Below are positions 32,220-40,981 of a stretch of 52,150 nucleotides of DNA, one piece after another. A program made the position numbers and the translations under genes. The stretch's first letter is position 1. Every line of letters starts with the position of its first letter. This stretch comes from Acidobacteria bacterium UBA2161 (GTDB lineage: Bacteria > Acidobacteriota > Vicinamibacteria > Vicinamibacterales > UBA823): positions 1-52,150 of the forward strand of contig DCWN01000015.1 in assembly GCA_002328835.1 (NCBI GenBank), given 5' to 3'. Under the pieces are notes generated by a model. It worked only from the letters and a program-made list of their open reading frames with translations. It was not told the origin of the DNA and did no database searches.

Positions 32220-32827
32220 TGGAGCGGTTCGGCGTCTGGCTCCAGGGGTTCGCGATGTCGATCGGCGGCCCCGGATTATTCGTGATCGCGTTTCTCGACT
32301 CGTCGTTCCTGTCGCTACCCGAGATCAACGACATCCTGGTGATCTGGATGGTCACCCAGCAGAAGTCGCTGATGCTCTACTACGCGGGGATGGCGACGGC
32401 GGGCTCGGTGGTAGGGTGCCTGGCGCTGTATGCCGTCGGCCGGAAGGGTGGGGAAGCGCTGCTCAGGCGGCGCTTCTCGGCCGAGCAGCTCGAGCGGGCG
32501 TTCGCCAAGTTCCACCGCTGGGGGATGCTCGCGCTGCTGGTGCCCGCGCTGCTGCCGCCGCCGGCGCCCTTCAAGGTGTTCGTGCTGATGGGTGGTGTCG
32601 CGCGGATGTCACTGGGCCGATTCACAGTCGCGATCACTATCGGACGCGGCGCCCGGTACCTCGCCGAGGGCGTGCTGGCGGTTCGCTACGGCGACCAGGC
32701 GATCGACTTCGTCCGCGAGAACGGCCAGATTGTCGCGGTGGCGCTGTCGCTCCTGGTGCTGGTCGCGGGTGTGGGCTATGCGGTCTGGAGCCGCCGGTCG
32801 CGGGCACGTGCGACGGACGGCGCATAA
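32219..32827 (+). CDS. DedA/VTT-domain membrane protein (YqaA-like)
   Basis: A 202-residue protein with four to five membrane helices and the VTT-domain features FLDSSFLSLPEINDILVIW, YAVGRKGGEALL and PALLPPPAPFKVFVLMGG. DedA-type proteins are linked to undecaprenyl-phosphate or phospholipid flipping and envelope homeostasis. Translationally coupled to the inositol monophosphatase gene. It ends 25 bp before the -35 of the glycosyltransferase promoter. Confidence 0.88.
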   Translation: MERFGVWLQGFAMSIGGPGLFVIAFLDSSFLSLPEINDILVIWMVTQQKSLMLYYAGMATAGSVVGCLALYAVGRKGGEALLRRRFSAEQLERAFAKFHRWGMLALLVPALLPPPAPFKVFVLMGGVARMSLGRFTVAITIGRGARYLAEGVLAVRYGDQAIDFVRENGQIVAVALSLLVLVAGVGYAVWSRRSRARATDGA

Positions 32828-32851
32828 CTTCAATGTTTCCAGTGGCTTGAG

Positions 32852-32880
32852 TTGACCCGCCTCCGAACAGCCCCTATAAT
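32852..32880 (+). promoter_or_regulatory. Near-consensus sigma70 promoter of the GT2 gene
   Basis: TTGACC (32852-32857), a 17-bp spacer, then TATAAT (32875-32880). One of the best promoters in the window. Transcription should begin near 32887, only about 8 nt before the ATG at 32895, so the leader has no room for a standard Shine-Dalgarno. It is the likely main promoter of the rightward glycan and CotH genes. Confidence 0.75.
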
Positions 32881-32894
32881 CGGCGTCGAGCACG

Positions 32895-33839
32895 ATGGCC
32901 CGCGATCTGTCAGTCGTCATTCCGCTGCACGACGAAGCGCCCAACCTCGAACAGCTCCATCGTGAGTTGACCGAGACGCTCTCGGCCACCGGGCGCGACT
33001 ACGAACTGGTGTTCGTCGACGACGGCAGCACCGACGCCACCTTCGAGCTGCTGGCACGATTCCGGTCGCAGGACCCGCGGGTCAGGGTCGTCCGTTTCCG
33101 AAAGAACTTCGGGCAGACTGCCGCGTTCTCGGCGGGATTCGCCCATGCGGCGGGCCAGATCATCGTCACGATGGACGGCGACTTGCAGAATGATCCCGCC
33201 GATATCCCCGCGCTGGTGGCCCGGCTCGAGCAAGGCTACGACATCGTCTGCGGCTGGCGTCGCCGCCGGCACGACACGTGGCTGACCCGCCGGCTGCCGT
33301 CGATGATTGCCAACGCGATCATTTCGTGGTCCACGGGTGTCCACCTGCACGACTACGGCTGTTCACTGAAAGCGTTCCGCGCAGAAGTCGTCAAGCCGCT
33401 GAAGCTCTACGGCGAGATGCACCGGTTCATTCCGGCGCTGGCGAGCGAGATGGGCGTCCGGGTCGACGAGATGGTCGTGAACCACCGACCTCGCACGCGC
33501 GGCCGCTCGAAGTACGGGCTGTCACGTACCGTGCGCGTCATACTCGATCTGATGACGGTGAAGTTCCTGTTGAGCTATTCGACGCGCCCCCTGCAGATGT
33601 TCGGGCTGCTCGGTCTGCTGATGGGCGGTGCGGGCCTTGCCGTGACCGGCTGGCTGGCGTACCTGCGACTCTTCGGGAACCAGCCGATTGGCGATCGGCC
33701 GCTGCTGCTGTTCGGCATCCTGCTGATCTTCACCGGCGTGCAGCTCGGCACGCTCGGGCTGCTCGCGGAGCTCCAGGCCAGGACGTACCACGAGTCCCAG
33801 GACAAACCCACCTACGTCATCCGCGAGATCCTCGAGTAG
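32895..33839 (+). CDS. Family 2 glycosyltransferase, polyprenyl-phosphate sugar synthase type (DPMS/GtrB/ArnC-like)
   Basis: A 314-residue enzyme. The GT-A domain has VVIPLHDEAPNLEQL, FVDDGSTDAT and the metal-binding MDGDLQNDP. Then comes the conserved block HRPRTRGRSKYGLSRTVRV before two C-terminal membrane helices (about 235-258 and 272-295). Such enzymes move a sugar from a nucleotide donor to undecaprenyl or dolichyl phosphate on the inner face of the membrane. The lipid-linked sugar could feed the envelope-glycan genes downstream. It has its own strong promoter; the first CotH gene follows after 59 bp. Confidence 0.93.
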   Translation: MARDLSVVIPLHDEAPNLEQLHRELTETLSATGRDYELVFVDDGSTDATFELLARFRSQDPRVRVVRFRKNFGQTAAFSAGFAHAAGQIIVTMDGDLQNDPADIPALVARLEQGYDIVCGWRRRRHDTWLTRRLPSMIANAIISWSTGVHLHDYGCSLKAFRAEVVKPLKLYGEMHRFIPALASEMGVRVDEMVVNHRPRTRGRSKYGLSRTVRVILDLMTVKFLLSYSTRPLQMFGLLGLLMGGAGLAVTGWLAYLRLFGNQPIGDRPLLLFGILLIFTGVQLGTLGLLAELQARTYHESQDKPTYVIREILE

Positions 33840-33898
33840 CCGGGCCGAATGCGGAGGCCGCCCGGGCGGGACGCCGCCGGGCGGTTGCGGACACAGCC

Positions 33899-35413
33899 AT
33901 GAAGGGAACGGCGCGCAGGTGGTCATTGGCGGGGCTGGCGGGCCTCCCGATCGCCTTTCTCGCCGTCGGCATCTGGATGGAACGCGGCGGCGTCGGGCCG
34001 AGCGCGGGCGCCCCGCCGCCGCCCCGTGTCGAGGCCGCGGACCTCGACGCCGGTGCGGTGGAGCTGGGCTGGCCGCTGATGTCGGTCACGCTGGCCCCGG
34101 ACGATCTCCACGATCCGCGCACCGGTATCCTGGCGAATCCCGAGGAGCGCGGGCGAGAGTGGGAGCGGCGCGGGACGCTGGAGTACTACGATGAGGGCGA
34201 GTTGCAGTTCGCGTCGGACGTCGGCGTGCGCGTGCACGGCGGGAGCAGCCGCCTGACGTCACCGATCCAGAGTTTCCGGCTCTACTTCCGCGAAGAGTAC
34301 GGCGCCGAGCAGTTTGCGCCGGGCGTCATCTTCGACGCCTCGGCCGATCCGATCGACCGGCTGGTCGCCCACAATGACCTGCGGACCCGTTTCCGCCGGC
34401 AGGCCCGTCCGGAGCGTGCCGAGTCCGATCGGGCGTACTGGCACTTCGTGAATCCGCTGGCCTACGACCTCGCCACGCGTATCGGTGCCGTGGCGCCGCA
34501 GACGAAACCGGCCCGGTTCTTTCTGAACGGCGCGTTTCTCGGCGTCTACGTCCTGACCGAGTACGTAACGATTCCGGAGTTCTTCGAGTCGCGCTTCGGC
34601 TACGGTCAGTTCAGTGCGGACGAGGCCGCGATGACGGCGCTCTCTCGCTGGCTCGATGAGTCCGGTGAGTCGTTGACGATGGCACGGGCCGCCGAGCAGG
34701 TCGATCTGGAGAACCTGACACGCTGGTTCTTGTCGGTGCTGTTCGCTGGAACGGGGGATCCGTTCCAGGGACCAGGCCAGTTCTACGACGCGACCCGTGC
34801 GTCTGGCGGCTGGTTCTGGGTCAACTGGGACATGGATCTCAGCTTCCGGCGAGCGGGCGTGAACATGTTCGAGCGCCTGCGCGATCAGCCGGGGGAGAGG
34901 CGCCGCGGGCGGCGGCCGAGCGAGCCGCGGGCCAGGCTGATGACGCATCTGCTCGCGAACGACGCCGAGTACCGCCGCTTCTTCATGACGCGCTTCGAGG
35001 CGATGCTGAACCACCAGTTGACCCCAGAGTTCCTGGATGAGCGCTTCGCGCACTACGAGCAGATCGCCCTGGACTACGAGGTGGAAAGCGTCGCGTACCT
35101 GGAGATGCTGAGAGAGTTTCTGGATCGGCGCGCCGGGATCCTGTGGGCCCAGACGGCGCAGCAGCTAGGGACCGGTGCACCGGTTCAGTGTATAATCGAG
35201 GCACCGGATGGCGGCGTTCTCATCGACGGCGTTCACGTCGAAGGTGCCTTCGCAGGACGCTATTTTCCGAACACCATGATCGAGGTAGCCCTGCCGGAGA
35301 CGGACGGACGTCCGCGCGGTTGGTTCGTGAACGGCGAGCGAGTCGCGAGTCCGGACGGTATTCTGCGGCTGCGCCTGGAGCGCGATGTGGCGATCGAGGT
35401 CGTGCCGTCGTGA
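33899..35413 (+). CDS. CotH-kinase family protein, first copy
   Basis: A 504-residue protein with an N-terminal membrane anchor or signal (about 8-26). The CotH domain covers about 80-430, with VRVHGGSSRLTSPIQSFRLY, an RFFLNGAFLGVYVLTEYV segment, and the metal-binding block FWVNWDMDLSF. CotH of Bacillus spores is an atypical secreted kinase that phosphorylates coat proteins. The C-terminal 70 residues form a small beta domain (GGVLIDGVHVEGAFAGRYFP). It overlaps the VTC gene by 1 bp (TGATG) and is paralogous to the gene at 36910. It may act outside the cytoplasmic membrane. Substrate unknown. Confidence 0.88.
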   Translation: MKGTARRWSLAGLAGLPIAFLAVGIWMERGGVGPSAGAPPPPRVEAADLDAGAVELGWPLMSVTLAPDDLHDPRTGILANPEERGREWERRGTLEYYDEGELQFASDVGVRVHGGSSRLTSPIQSFRLYFREEYGAEQFAPGVIFDASADPIDRLVAHNDLRTRFRRQARPERAESDRAYWHFVNPLAYDLATRIGAVAPQTKPARFFLNGAFLGVYVLTEYVTIPEFFESRFGYGQFSADEAAMTALSRWLDESGESLTMARAAEQVDLENLTRWFLSVLFAGTGDPFQGPGQFYDATRASGGWFWVNWDMDLSFRRAGVNMFERLRDQPGERRRGRRPSEPRARLMTHLLANDAEYRRFFMTRFEAMLNHQLTPEFLDERFAHYEQIALDYEVESVAYLEMLREFLDRRAGILWAQTAQQLGTGAPVQCIIEAPDGGVLIDGVHVEGAFAGRYFPNTMIEVALPETDGRPRGWFVNGERVASPDGILRLRLERDVAIEVVPS

Positions 35414-36162
35414 TGGCCGGCGCCGGCGTGGCCGAGCCCGGCGCGGACTCCGGCAGGCCGGTGCCGTCGGCCGCGGATCCACTCGAGGCGTTCGAGTACG
35501 AGCTGAAGTTCGGCCTGCGGGGGCGCAGCGTGGCCGCCGTGCGGCAGTGGCTGCGGACGATCTGTCGGGTCGATCCGGTGTTTCCGACGGGCCGCGTCTG
35601 CAGTGTCTACTACGACACCCCGGCATTCCATCATCTGCGGGAGAACGCCAACAGCGACTACCTGAAGACGAAGGTGCGCCTTCGCTGGTATGAACAGGTC
35701 GTGACCGCGGGCGATCGGGCGTTCCTCGAAGCGAAGTTTCGCTTCGGGCCCCGCCGCAACAAGGTGCGGCTCGAAGTTCTGCACACCGGACGGCAACTGG
35801 CGGCGATGCCGCTGCACGCGGCCGAGTTGGGGGCGATGCCAGCCCGGCTGCGTGAGGTCGGCGTGATGACGCCAACCGCGCTCAGGCCGATCGTGCTGGT
35901 GCGCTACAGGCGGGACCGGTTCATCGAGCCGCTCTCGGGCGTGCGGGTCAGCCTGGACGCGGAGATTTCGGCGCCGGCGGCCAACCGAGCGGTCCTGCCG
36001 ACCATCGACCCGCGTCCGCTCGCGACAGCCGTCGTTGAGGTCAAGGGGCTCGTCAATGAGTTGCCACAGCCGCTGCGTCCGTTGGTCGCACTCGGCGGCC
36101 GCCGCAGATCGTTTTCGAAGTACGCGGAGTGCTACGCGCGAGCCGCCCGCGAGCAGTTCTAG
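35413..36162 (+). CDS. VTC-domain protein, polyphosphate-polymerase-like triphosphate tunnel fold
   Basis: A 249-residue soluble VTC domain. The tunnel-fold residues are evident: E-Y-E-L-K with Glu28, Glu30 and Lys32, then KVRLRWYE, EAKFRF, LVRYRRDRF, SLDAEI and the late acidic strand VVEVKG. The catalytic subunit of the yeast VTC complex makes polyphosphate from ATP with this fold. A stand-alone bacterial copy may polymerise phosphate or bind another polyphosphorylated ligand. Coupled to the first CotH gene by TGATG; DUF4956 follows 32 bp later. Confidence 0.88.
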   Translation: MAGAGVAEPGADSGRPVPSAADPLEAFEYELKFGLRGRSVAAVRQWLRTICRVDPVFPTGRVCSVYYDTPAFHHLRENANSDYLKTKVRLRWYEQVVTAGDRAFLEAKFRFGPRRNKVRLEVLHTGRQLAAMPLHAAELGAMPARLREVGVMTPTALRPIVLVRYRRDRFIEPLSGVRVSLDAEISAPAANRAVLPTIDPRPLATAVVEVKGLVNELPQPLRPLVALGGRRRSFSKYAECYARAAREQF

Positions 36163-36194
36163 CGTCCAGACGCGAAAGACAAGGTGACCGACGC

Positions 36195-36902
36195 ATGCAG
36201 GAACTCGACAACATCTTCCAGATCCTGACCGGGCCGGGCTCGCAGGCGATGAGCCAGGTCGGTCTCGGCGGCCTGCTGGCGCTGATGGCTCTGTCCCTGG
36301 CCAGTTCGTTCTTCATCGCCTGGCTCTACCGGTTCTTCTACGCCAGTCGGGCGACGGGCAGCGAGGCCCACCGGGCGTTTCCGCTGCTGGGCATCTCGAT
36401 CACGGCGATCTTCATCGCGATTCAGTTCTCCCTGCCGTTGTCGCTCGGGCTGCTGGGCGCACTGTCGATCGTCAGATTCCGGACGCCGATCAAGGAGCCC
36501 GAGGAGATCGGCTTCATCATGCTCGTGATCGCCGCCGCCCTGGCGTGTGCGACCTTCAAGCTGGCGTTCCTCGGCCTGCTGCTCGGTGTGGCGACCGGTG
36601 CCCTGGCGATCCAGCGACTCGCCACGCGACTCATGTCGGGGACCTCGGGCGGCGGCCTCGTCGTCGTTGCGGTGCCGCCGAGCGAGGGCGAGTCGGTCAG
36701 CCGGGAGATCGCCGACCTGCTGGGTGAGCGGCTCGCAGAGGGTCGGCTCGAGAGCCTGTCACGGAGCGAGGAGTCGACCGTGATCTCCTATACCTTCCGT
36801 GAGTTGCCGGCGAGCACCCTGCTCGCCGTCCAGGCTGAGGTGCAGGCGCGGTCGACAGGTTCGACGGTGAGCATCTTCTTCAATCGCGCCGCGGCGGTCT
36901 AG
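36195..36902 (+). CDS. DUF4956 membrane protein
   Basis: A 235-residue protein with about four helices in the first 155 residues and a soluble C-terminal domain of about 80 residues (LVVVAVPPSEGESVSREIAD and onward). It has the DUF4956 signature SIVRFRTPIKEPEEIGFIML. The family regularly sits beside VTC-domain and CotH genes, so it probably forms the membrane part of the same system; its biochemical function is unknown. The ATG at 36195 lies 32 bp after the VTC gene, and the second CotH gene begins 7 bp after its stop. Confidence 0.9.
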   Translation: MQELDNIFQILTGPGSQAMSQVGLGGLLALMALSLASSFFIAWLYRFFYASRATGSEAHRAFPLLGISITAIFIAIQFSLPLSLGLLGALSIVRFRTPIKEPEEIGFIMLVIAAALACATFKLAFLGLLLGVATGALAIQRLATRLMSGTSGGGLVVVAVPPSEGESVSREIADLLGERLAEGRLESLSRSEESTVISYTFRELPASTLLAVQAEVQARSTGSTVSIFFNRAAAV

Positions 36903-36909
36903 GGCATCG

Positions 36910-38394
36910 ATGGACGTCCAGCTCCGGCGGCGCGCGCTGCTGGTCGCAATTCCCGTTGCCATCCTGCTGATGGGCGTGGCCCTCGAGCGGCTCGATAGCT
37001 TGGCGCCGCTGCGCGTGTCGATCCAGCGGACCCCCGCCAGTGTGCCGAGTAGCCTCGTCGTTCCCGACGCGGAAATCGAAAGCGGCCTGGCGCTGCTGTC
37101 GGTCTACACGGACGAGGCGTCGCTCCACGACCCGGAGCGCGGACTGCTGACGAACACCGTCGCCACCGGGCGCGAGTGGGAGGTGCCGGCGACGGTTTCC
37201 TTCTTCGAGGCCGGACAGCTCGTCTACGGGGGAAGTGCCGGGTTGCGCGTGCACGGGGGCAAGAGTCGGATCGGCTCCCCGGTGCAGAGCTTCCGGCTTC
37301 ACTTCCGACGCGAGTACGGCGCACGCCAGTTCATGCCCGGCGTGCTGTTCGAGGGACGCAGCGATCCGATCAGCACGCTGGTCGTGCACAACGATCTGCG
37401 TGAAGACCGGCGAGAGCGGTGGTGGCACCTGGTGAATCCGCTGGCGTACGATATCGCGCGGCAGATGGGCGCCCTGACACCCGAGACGAAGCCGGTTCGG
37501 TTCTTGCTCAACGGCGAGGTGCAAGGCGCCTACGTCCTGACGTCGCATGTGCGGGAGCCCTACATGCAGGCCCGGTACGGCTACGAGCGACTCGCCACGG
37601 CGGATACCCGAACGCGGCGCGGGCTGCGTCGCGCCATCGCGGCGATCCGCCCGCTCACGATGGTTGCCGTCGACGAGGTTCTCGACCTGGAGAGCTTGAC
37701 CCGCTGGTTCATGTCGGTGGTGTTCTGTGCCGTGACCGACCCTTTTCAGGGGGTCGTGTTCCTGGACGAGTCTGAACCTGACGCGCGCTGGTTCTGGGTC
37801 AACTGGGACATGGATCACAGTTTCATAGACCTGTACCGGCAGGCGCCGCGGCGCGCGCCATGGCGGCACGATACGTTCAGAACGACGCTCAGAAAGGCGC
37901 GGGTGGAATCGCAGGTCGTCACGCGCCTCCTGGCCGAAGATCCGGCGTACCGCTCGTACCTGGCGAGGCTCTTGACCGAGGCGCTGAATCATCAGATCAC
38001 CCCGGCGTTCCTCGCGCAGCGATTCGCGCACTACCGTGATGTCGCGCACGCCTTCGAGATCGAGCACACCGAGTACCTGGAGGAGCTGGAAGAGTTCCTG
38101 ATCCGCCGCCCGGCCGAGATCCGCACCCAGCTGGCCGAGTACGCCGAGATGGGTCCGCTCTATACGGTTACGGTCGAGAGTGCTCGTGAGGTCATGTTGA
38201 ACATCGACGGGCATCGCGAGCCGACGGGCTACGCGGGGCAGTACTTCGCCGGTCAGGAAGTCCGGGTCTCGCTGCTCGCGGACGATCCCGACTTCGTCGG
38301 GTGGTCGGTGAACGGCCGCGCCGTCACGCTGGATGAGGCGTGGCATCGCGTCGGCGCCGACACCGTCATCCGCGCTGAATTCACGCGTGACTGA
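36910..38394 (+). CDS. CotH-kinase family protein, second copy
   Basis: A 494-residue paralog of the gene at 33899. It has an N-terminal membrane segment (about 8-25) and a CotH domain with LRVHGGKSRIGSPVQSFRLH, an RFLLNGEVQGAYVLTSHV segment and FWVNWDMDHSF. It ends in the same type of C-terminal beta domain. Compared with copy 1 it lacks one insertion of about 15 residues before the YWHFVNPLAYD-like block (here WWHLVNPLAYD). The pair flanks VTC and DUF4956, which suggests duplication with retained linkage. The downstream flippase-like gene starts with a GTG overlapping this stop. Confidence 0.88.
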   Translation: MDVQLRRRALLVAIPVAILLMGVALERLDSLAPLRVSIQRTPASVPSSLVVPDAEIESGLALLSVYTDEASLHDPERGLLTNTVATGREWEVPATVSFFEAGQLVYGGSAGLRVHGGKSRIGSPVQSFRLHFRREYGARQFMPGVLFEGRSDPISTLVVHNDLREDRRERWWHLVNPLAYDIARQMGALTPETKPVRFLLNGEVQGAYVLTSHVREPYMQARYGYERLATADTRTRRGLRRAIAAIRPLTMVAVDEVLDLESLTRWFMSVVFCAVTDPFQGVVFLDESEPDARWFWVNWDMDHSFIDLYRQAPRRAPWRHDTFRTTLRKARVESQVVTRLLAEDPAYRSYLARLLTEALNHQITPAFLAQRFAHYRDVAHAFEIEHTEYLEELEEFLIRRPAEIRTQLAEYAEMGPLYTVTVESAREVMLNIDGHREPTGYAGQYFAGQEVRVSLLADDPDFVGWSVNGRAVTLDEAWHRVGADTVIRAEFTRD

Positions 38395-39403
38395 GCGAGC
38401 GTCTGAACGCGTGGCGGGGCTCTCCGAGCTGCGCGATGCGGCAGGCGCCGTGGGCGGCGCGCGAAGCTGGGGGCTCTTCGCGCTGAAAGGCTGCGCGTCG
38501 GCCGGGCTGCTCGCCTGGGTGCTCTTCCGTGCCGACCTGGTGGAGGTCTGGAGCGCCGTGCGGAGCGCCACGACCGGGTGGCTGGCGTTCGCCGTCCTGC
38601 TGGTCATCCTCGGCCCGGCGATCATGACGATGCGGTGGCACGGCTTGCTGGGCACTCAGGGTGTGCATCTGCCGCGCCGGGCACTCTTCGGGTCGCTCGT
38701 CGTCGCAGGTTTCTTCAGACAGTTCCTGCCGTCCACCATCGGCGGAGACGCGGTCCGGGCCTACGACTCGTGGCGTGCCGGCGCTTCGAAGTCGGTGGCG
38801 TTGACCGTCCTCGTGGTCGACCGCCTGACGGGCCTCGTGGCGCTGCTGGGTTTCATCGTCGTCGCGCTGGGGTTCTCTGATCGGATGGCGGCGCGGCTGC
38901 CCGGCGCCTGGGGCGTCGTGGCCATCGCGGCCGGCGGGCTCGGCATTGCGATCTGGACGATGTTCGCGCCTGCGTCCGCCCTGGTGCGCCTGGCGGAGCA
39001 GGCCGTTGCGAGTCTGCCCGGACCCGTCAGGAAGATCGGGGAAAAGGCCCTGTGGGCCGCCACGGCGTACCGGAACCGTCGCGGTGCCCTGGCGCCAGCG
39101 CTGGGCTGGTCGGTCGTGCTGCAGTTGAACGTCGTGACCTTCTACTTCGCGATTGCCCAGTCGCTGGGGCTGGGAATCGCGTACCACGAGTGGTTCGTCA
39201 TCGTGCCGATCGCGTTCTTCGTCATGCTCCTGCCGATCTCGATCAACGGCATCGGGCTGCGCGAGAGCGTCTTCATCTTTCTCCTCGGCGCCTTCGCCGT
39301 GACGCGTGAACAGGCCGTGGCGTTCGCCTGGATCGAGTTCGGTCTCTTCCTGCTGCACGGTGTGGCCGGCGGTGTTTGGTATGCTATCCGCCGATCAACC
39401 TGA
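38387..39403 (+). CDS. Flippase-like membrane protein (lysylphosphatidylglycerol synthase TM / UPF0104 family)
   Basis: A protein of about 338 residues with eight or so membrane helices. The family blocks MRWHGLLG, FFRQFLPSTIGGDAVRAYD and LPISINGIGLRESVFIFLLG are clear. Related domains flip aminoacylated phospholipids (MprF) or act in glycolipid transport (AglD-like). No soluble catalytic domain is attached, so it may act as a lipid-linked glycan translocator. Start is uncertain: GTG 38387 overlaps the CotH stop; GTG 38411 is an alternative. Confidence 0.85.
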   Translation: MTERASERVAGLSELRDAAGAVGGARSWGLFALKGCASAGLLAWVLFRADLVEVWSAVRSATTGWLAFAVLLVILGPAIMTMRWHGLLGTQGVHLPRRALFGSLVVAGFFRQFLPSTIGGDAVRAYDSWRAGASKSVALTVLVVDRLTGLVALLGFIVVALGFSDRMAARLPGAWGVVAIAAGGLGIAIWTMFAPASALVRLAEQAVASLPGPVRKIGEKALWAATAYRNRRGALAPALGWSVVLQLNVVTFYFAIAQSLGLGIAYHEWFVIVPIAFFVMLLPISINGIGLRESVFIFLLGAFAVTREQAVAFAWIEFGLFLLHGVAGGVWYAIRRST

Positions 39404-39457
39404 TCGGGGCCGTACGCGCCGCCGACGTCAGAGGCGGCCGTCCGAGGGCGCGCCGTA

Positions 39458-40201
39458 GTGACTATCAAATCCTCCATCGAAACGTTGTTGCGCCCGTACC
39501 CGCCGCTGTTCCGGCTGGCGTCGACGGCCTACCATCGTCTGCGCGGCGGGATGCGTTCGCTGAACCCCGACACCGTCGACGCGCTCGCGCGCGCGTTCGA
39601 ACTGGCGCAGGGCGAGGATGCGGCCGCCGGCACGGGAGAGCCGTTCGGCGACTACTACGAGTTCGGCCTGTTTCGCGGCTACACCCTGTTCAAGGCGTAC
39701 GAGATCGCCGCGCGTCGCGGCCTCGATGCCACCCGCTTCTACGGCTTCGATTCGTTTGAAGGGCTGCCGGCGGCCACTGGTCCCGACGCCGTCGACGGGC
39801 GCTTCTTCGAAGGGCAGTTTGCGTGCTCGCGAGCCGAGGTCGAACAGCACCTGGCGTCAGCCGGGATGCCGATGGCGCGTACCCGGCTGGTGGAGGGCTT
39901 CTTCGAAGCCTCGCTGACCGCTGAGCTCAAGGCGTCGTTGCCGCGACGCAAGGCTCGGATCGTCCTGGTGGACTGCGACTACTACACGTCGACGCGCACG
40001 GTACTGCACTGGCTGGGCGACCTCGTGGGGTTCGGCACGGTGCTGCTGTTCGACGACTGGGACAGCTACGATCTGGAGCCTGGGCGGGGACAGCCCAGGG
40101 CCTTCGAAGAGTTCCTGGAGGCGCATCCGAGTCTGCGAGCCGAGGCGCTCGGGCCGTACCCGCGGCACGGGGCATCGTTCGTGCTGAGAGGGCGCGCATG
40201 A
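39458..40201 (+). CDS. TylF/MycF-like SAM-dependent O-methyltransferase
   Basis: A 247-residue methyltransferase. The signature YYEFGLFRGYTLFKAYE is followed by FYGFDSFEGLP, typical of macrocin-O-methyltransferase-like enzymes, and the metal-binding acidic residues lie in LVDCDYYTST and LLFDDWDSYD. TylF enzymes methylate sugar hydroxyls on antibiotics; homologues in glycan loci cap or modify surface sugars. Start is GTG 39458. Its stop overlaps the acyltransferase ATG by 4 bp. Confidence 0.88.
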   Translation: MTIKSSIETLLRPYPPLFRLASTAYHRLRGGMRSLNPDTVDALARAFELAQGEDAAAGTGEPFGDYYEFGLFRGYTLFKAYEIAARRGLDATRFYGFDSFEGLPAATGPDAVDGRFFEGQFACSRAEVEQHLASAGMPMARTRLVEGFFEASLTAELKASLPRRKARIVLVDCDYYTSTRTVLHWLGDLVGFGTVLLFDDWDSYDLEPGRGQPRAFEEFLEAHPSLRAEALGPYPRHGASFVLRGRA

Positions 40202-40941
40202 GTGGTCTGGCGGACAAGGTGAACGTCATCGACGCCGTGACCGATGTGCAGCGGTCGGCGCTTCGAAAGTACGCGGACTTCTTCGTCGGTCGCGGTGGGT
40301 TCGGTGCGCTCCTCGGGTACGAACTCAGGTTGATGGTGGCGGCGAATCGGGTCGGCGCACTGGGCTACCTGCTGCGCGGCCGGCTCTATCCTGGCCTTTG
40401 CGACGCGGTGGGCCCCGGCACGCAGTTCGGGCGCAACCTGACGCTGCGTCACCCGTTCAAGATGCGCCTGGGCGCGCGAGTGGCGATCGACGACGATTGC
40501 CTGTTGTGCGCGCGCGGTGCCAAGTCGGTCGGCGACTTTTCCATTGGCGACGATTCGCTCGTGGCGCGAGCCACGATCCTGATCACCAAGGACGGCGTAC
40601 TCAGCATCGGCAACGATTGTTCGATCGGGAGCCAGTGCTATCTGGGGTCGTCCGGCGGCCTCGAACTGGGCGACCACGTGCTGATCGCGTCGCAGTGCTA
40701 CCTGGGTGGCGGCCGGTACCGCACGGAGCGCAACGGGACGCCGATTCGCCATCAACCGGTCTACAGTCGCGGCCCGGTGCGGGTCGGCAATGACGTCTGG
40801 CTCGGGGCCGGCGCGCGCGTGATGGACGGCGTGTCCATCGGGGACGGCGCCGTGATCGGCGCCGGTTCGGTCGTGACGAAGGACGTCGCGCCGCTCGCGA
40901 TCATGGCGGGCGTGCCGGCACGGCAAGTCGACGAGCGGTGA
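40198..40941 (+). CDS. Hexapeptide-repeat acyltransferase (left-handed beta-helix, maltose/galactoside acetyltransferase-like)
   Basis: A 247-residue enzyme. Hexapeptide repeats run from about residue 80 to 235, with the C-terminal VWLGAGARVMDGVSIGDGAV followed by IGAGSVVTKDVAP, the usual acetyl-CoA site of this fold. Such enzymes O- or N-acylate sugars in polysaccharide pathways. Coupled to the methyltransferase by an ATGA overlap; the sulfatase-like gene follows after 40 bp. A second sugar-modifying enzyme in the run supports a glycan function. Confidence 0.92.
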   Translation: MSGLADKVNVIDAVTDVQRSALRKYADFFVGRGGFGALLGYELRLMVAANRVGALGYLLRGRLYPGLCDAVGPGTQFGRNLTLRHPFKMRLGARVAIDDDCLLCARGAKSVGDFSIGDDSLVARATILITKDGVLSIGNDCSIGSQCYLGSSGGLELGDHVLIASQCYLGGGRYRTERNGTPIRHQPVYSRGPVRVGNDVWLGAGARVMDGVSIGDGAVIGAGSVVTKDVAPLAIMAGVPARQVDER

Positions 40942-40981
40942 AGTCCGGGTGGAGACACGTGACGGACGAGGAGCGGCATCG

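Noticed and set aside
36880..38655. Minus-strand open frame of 591 codons over the second CotH gene
   Set aside because: Arg/Gln/His-rich shadow; the plus strand has a recognised CotH domain.
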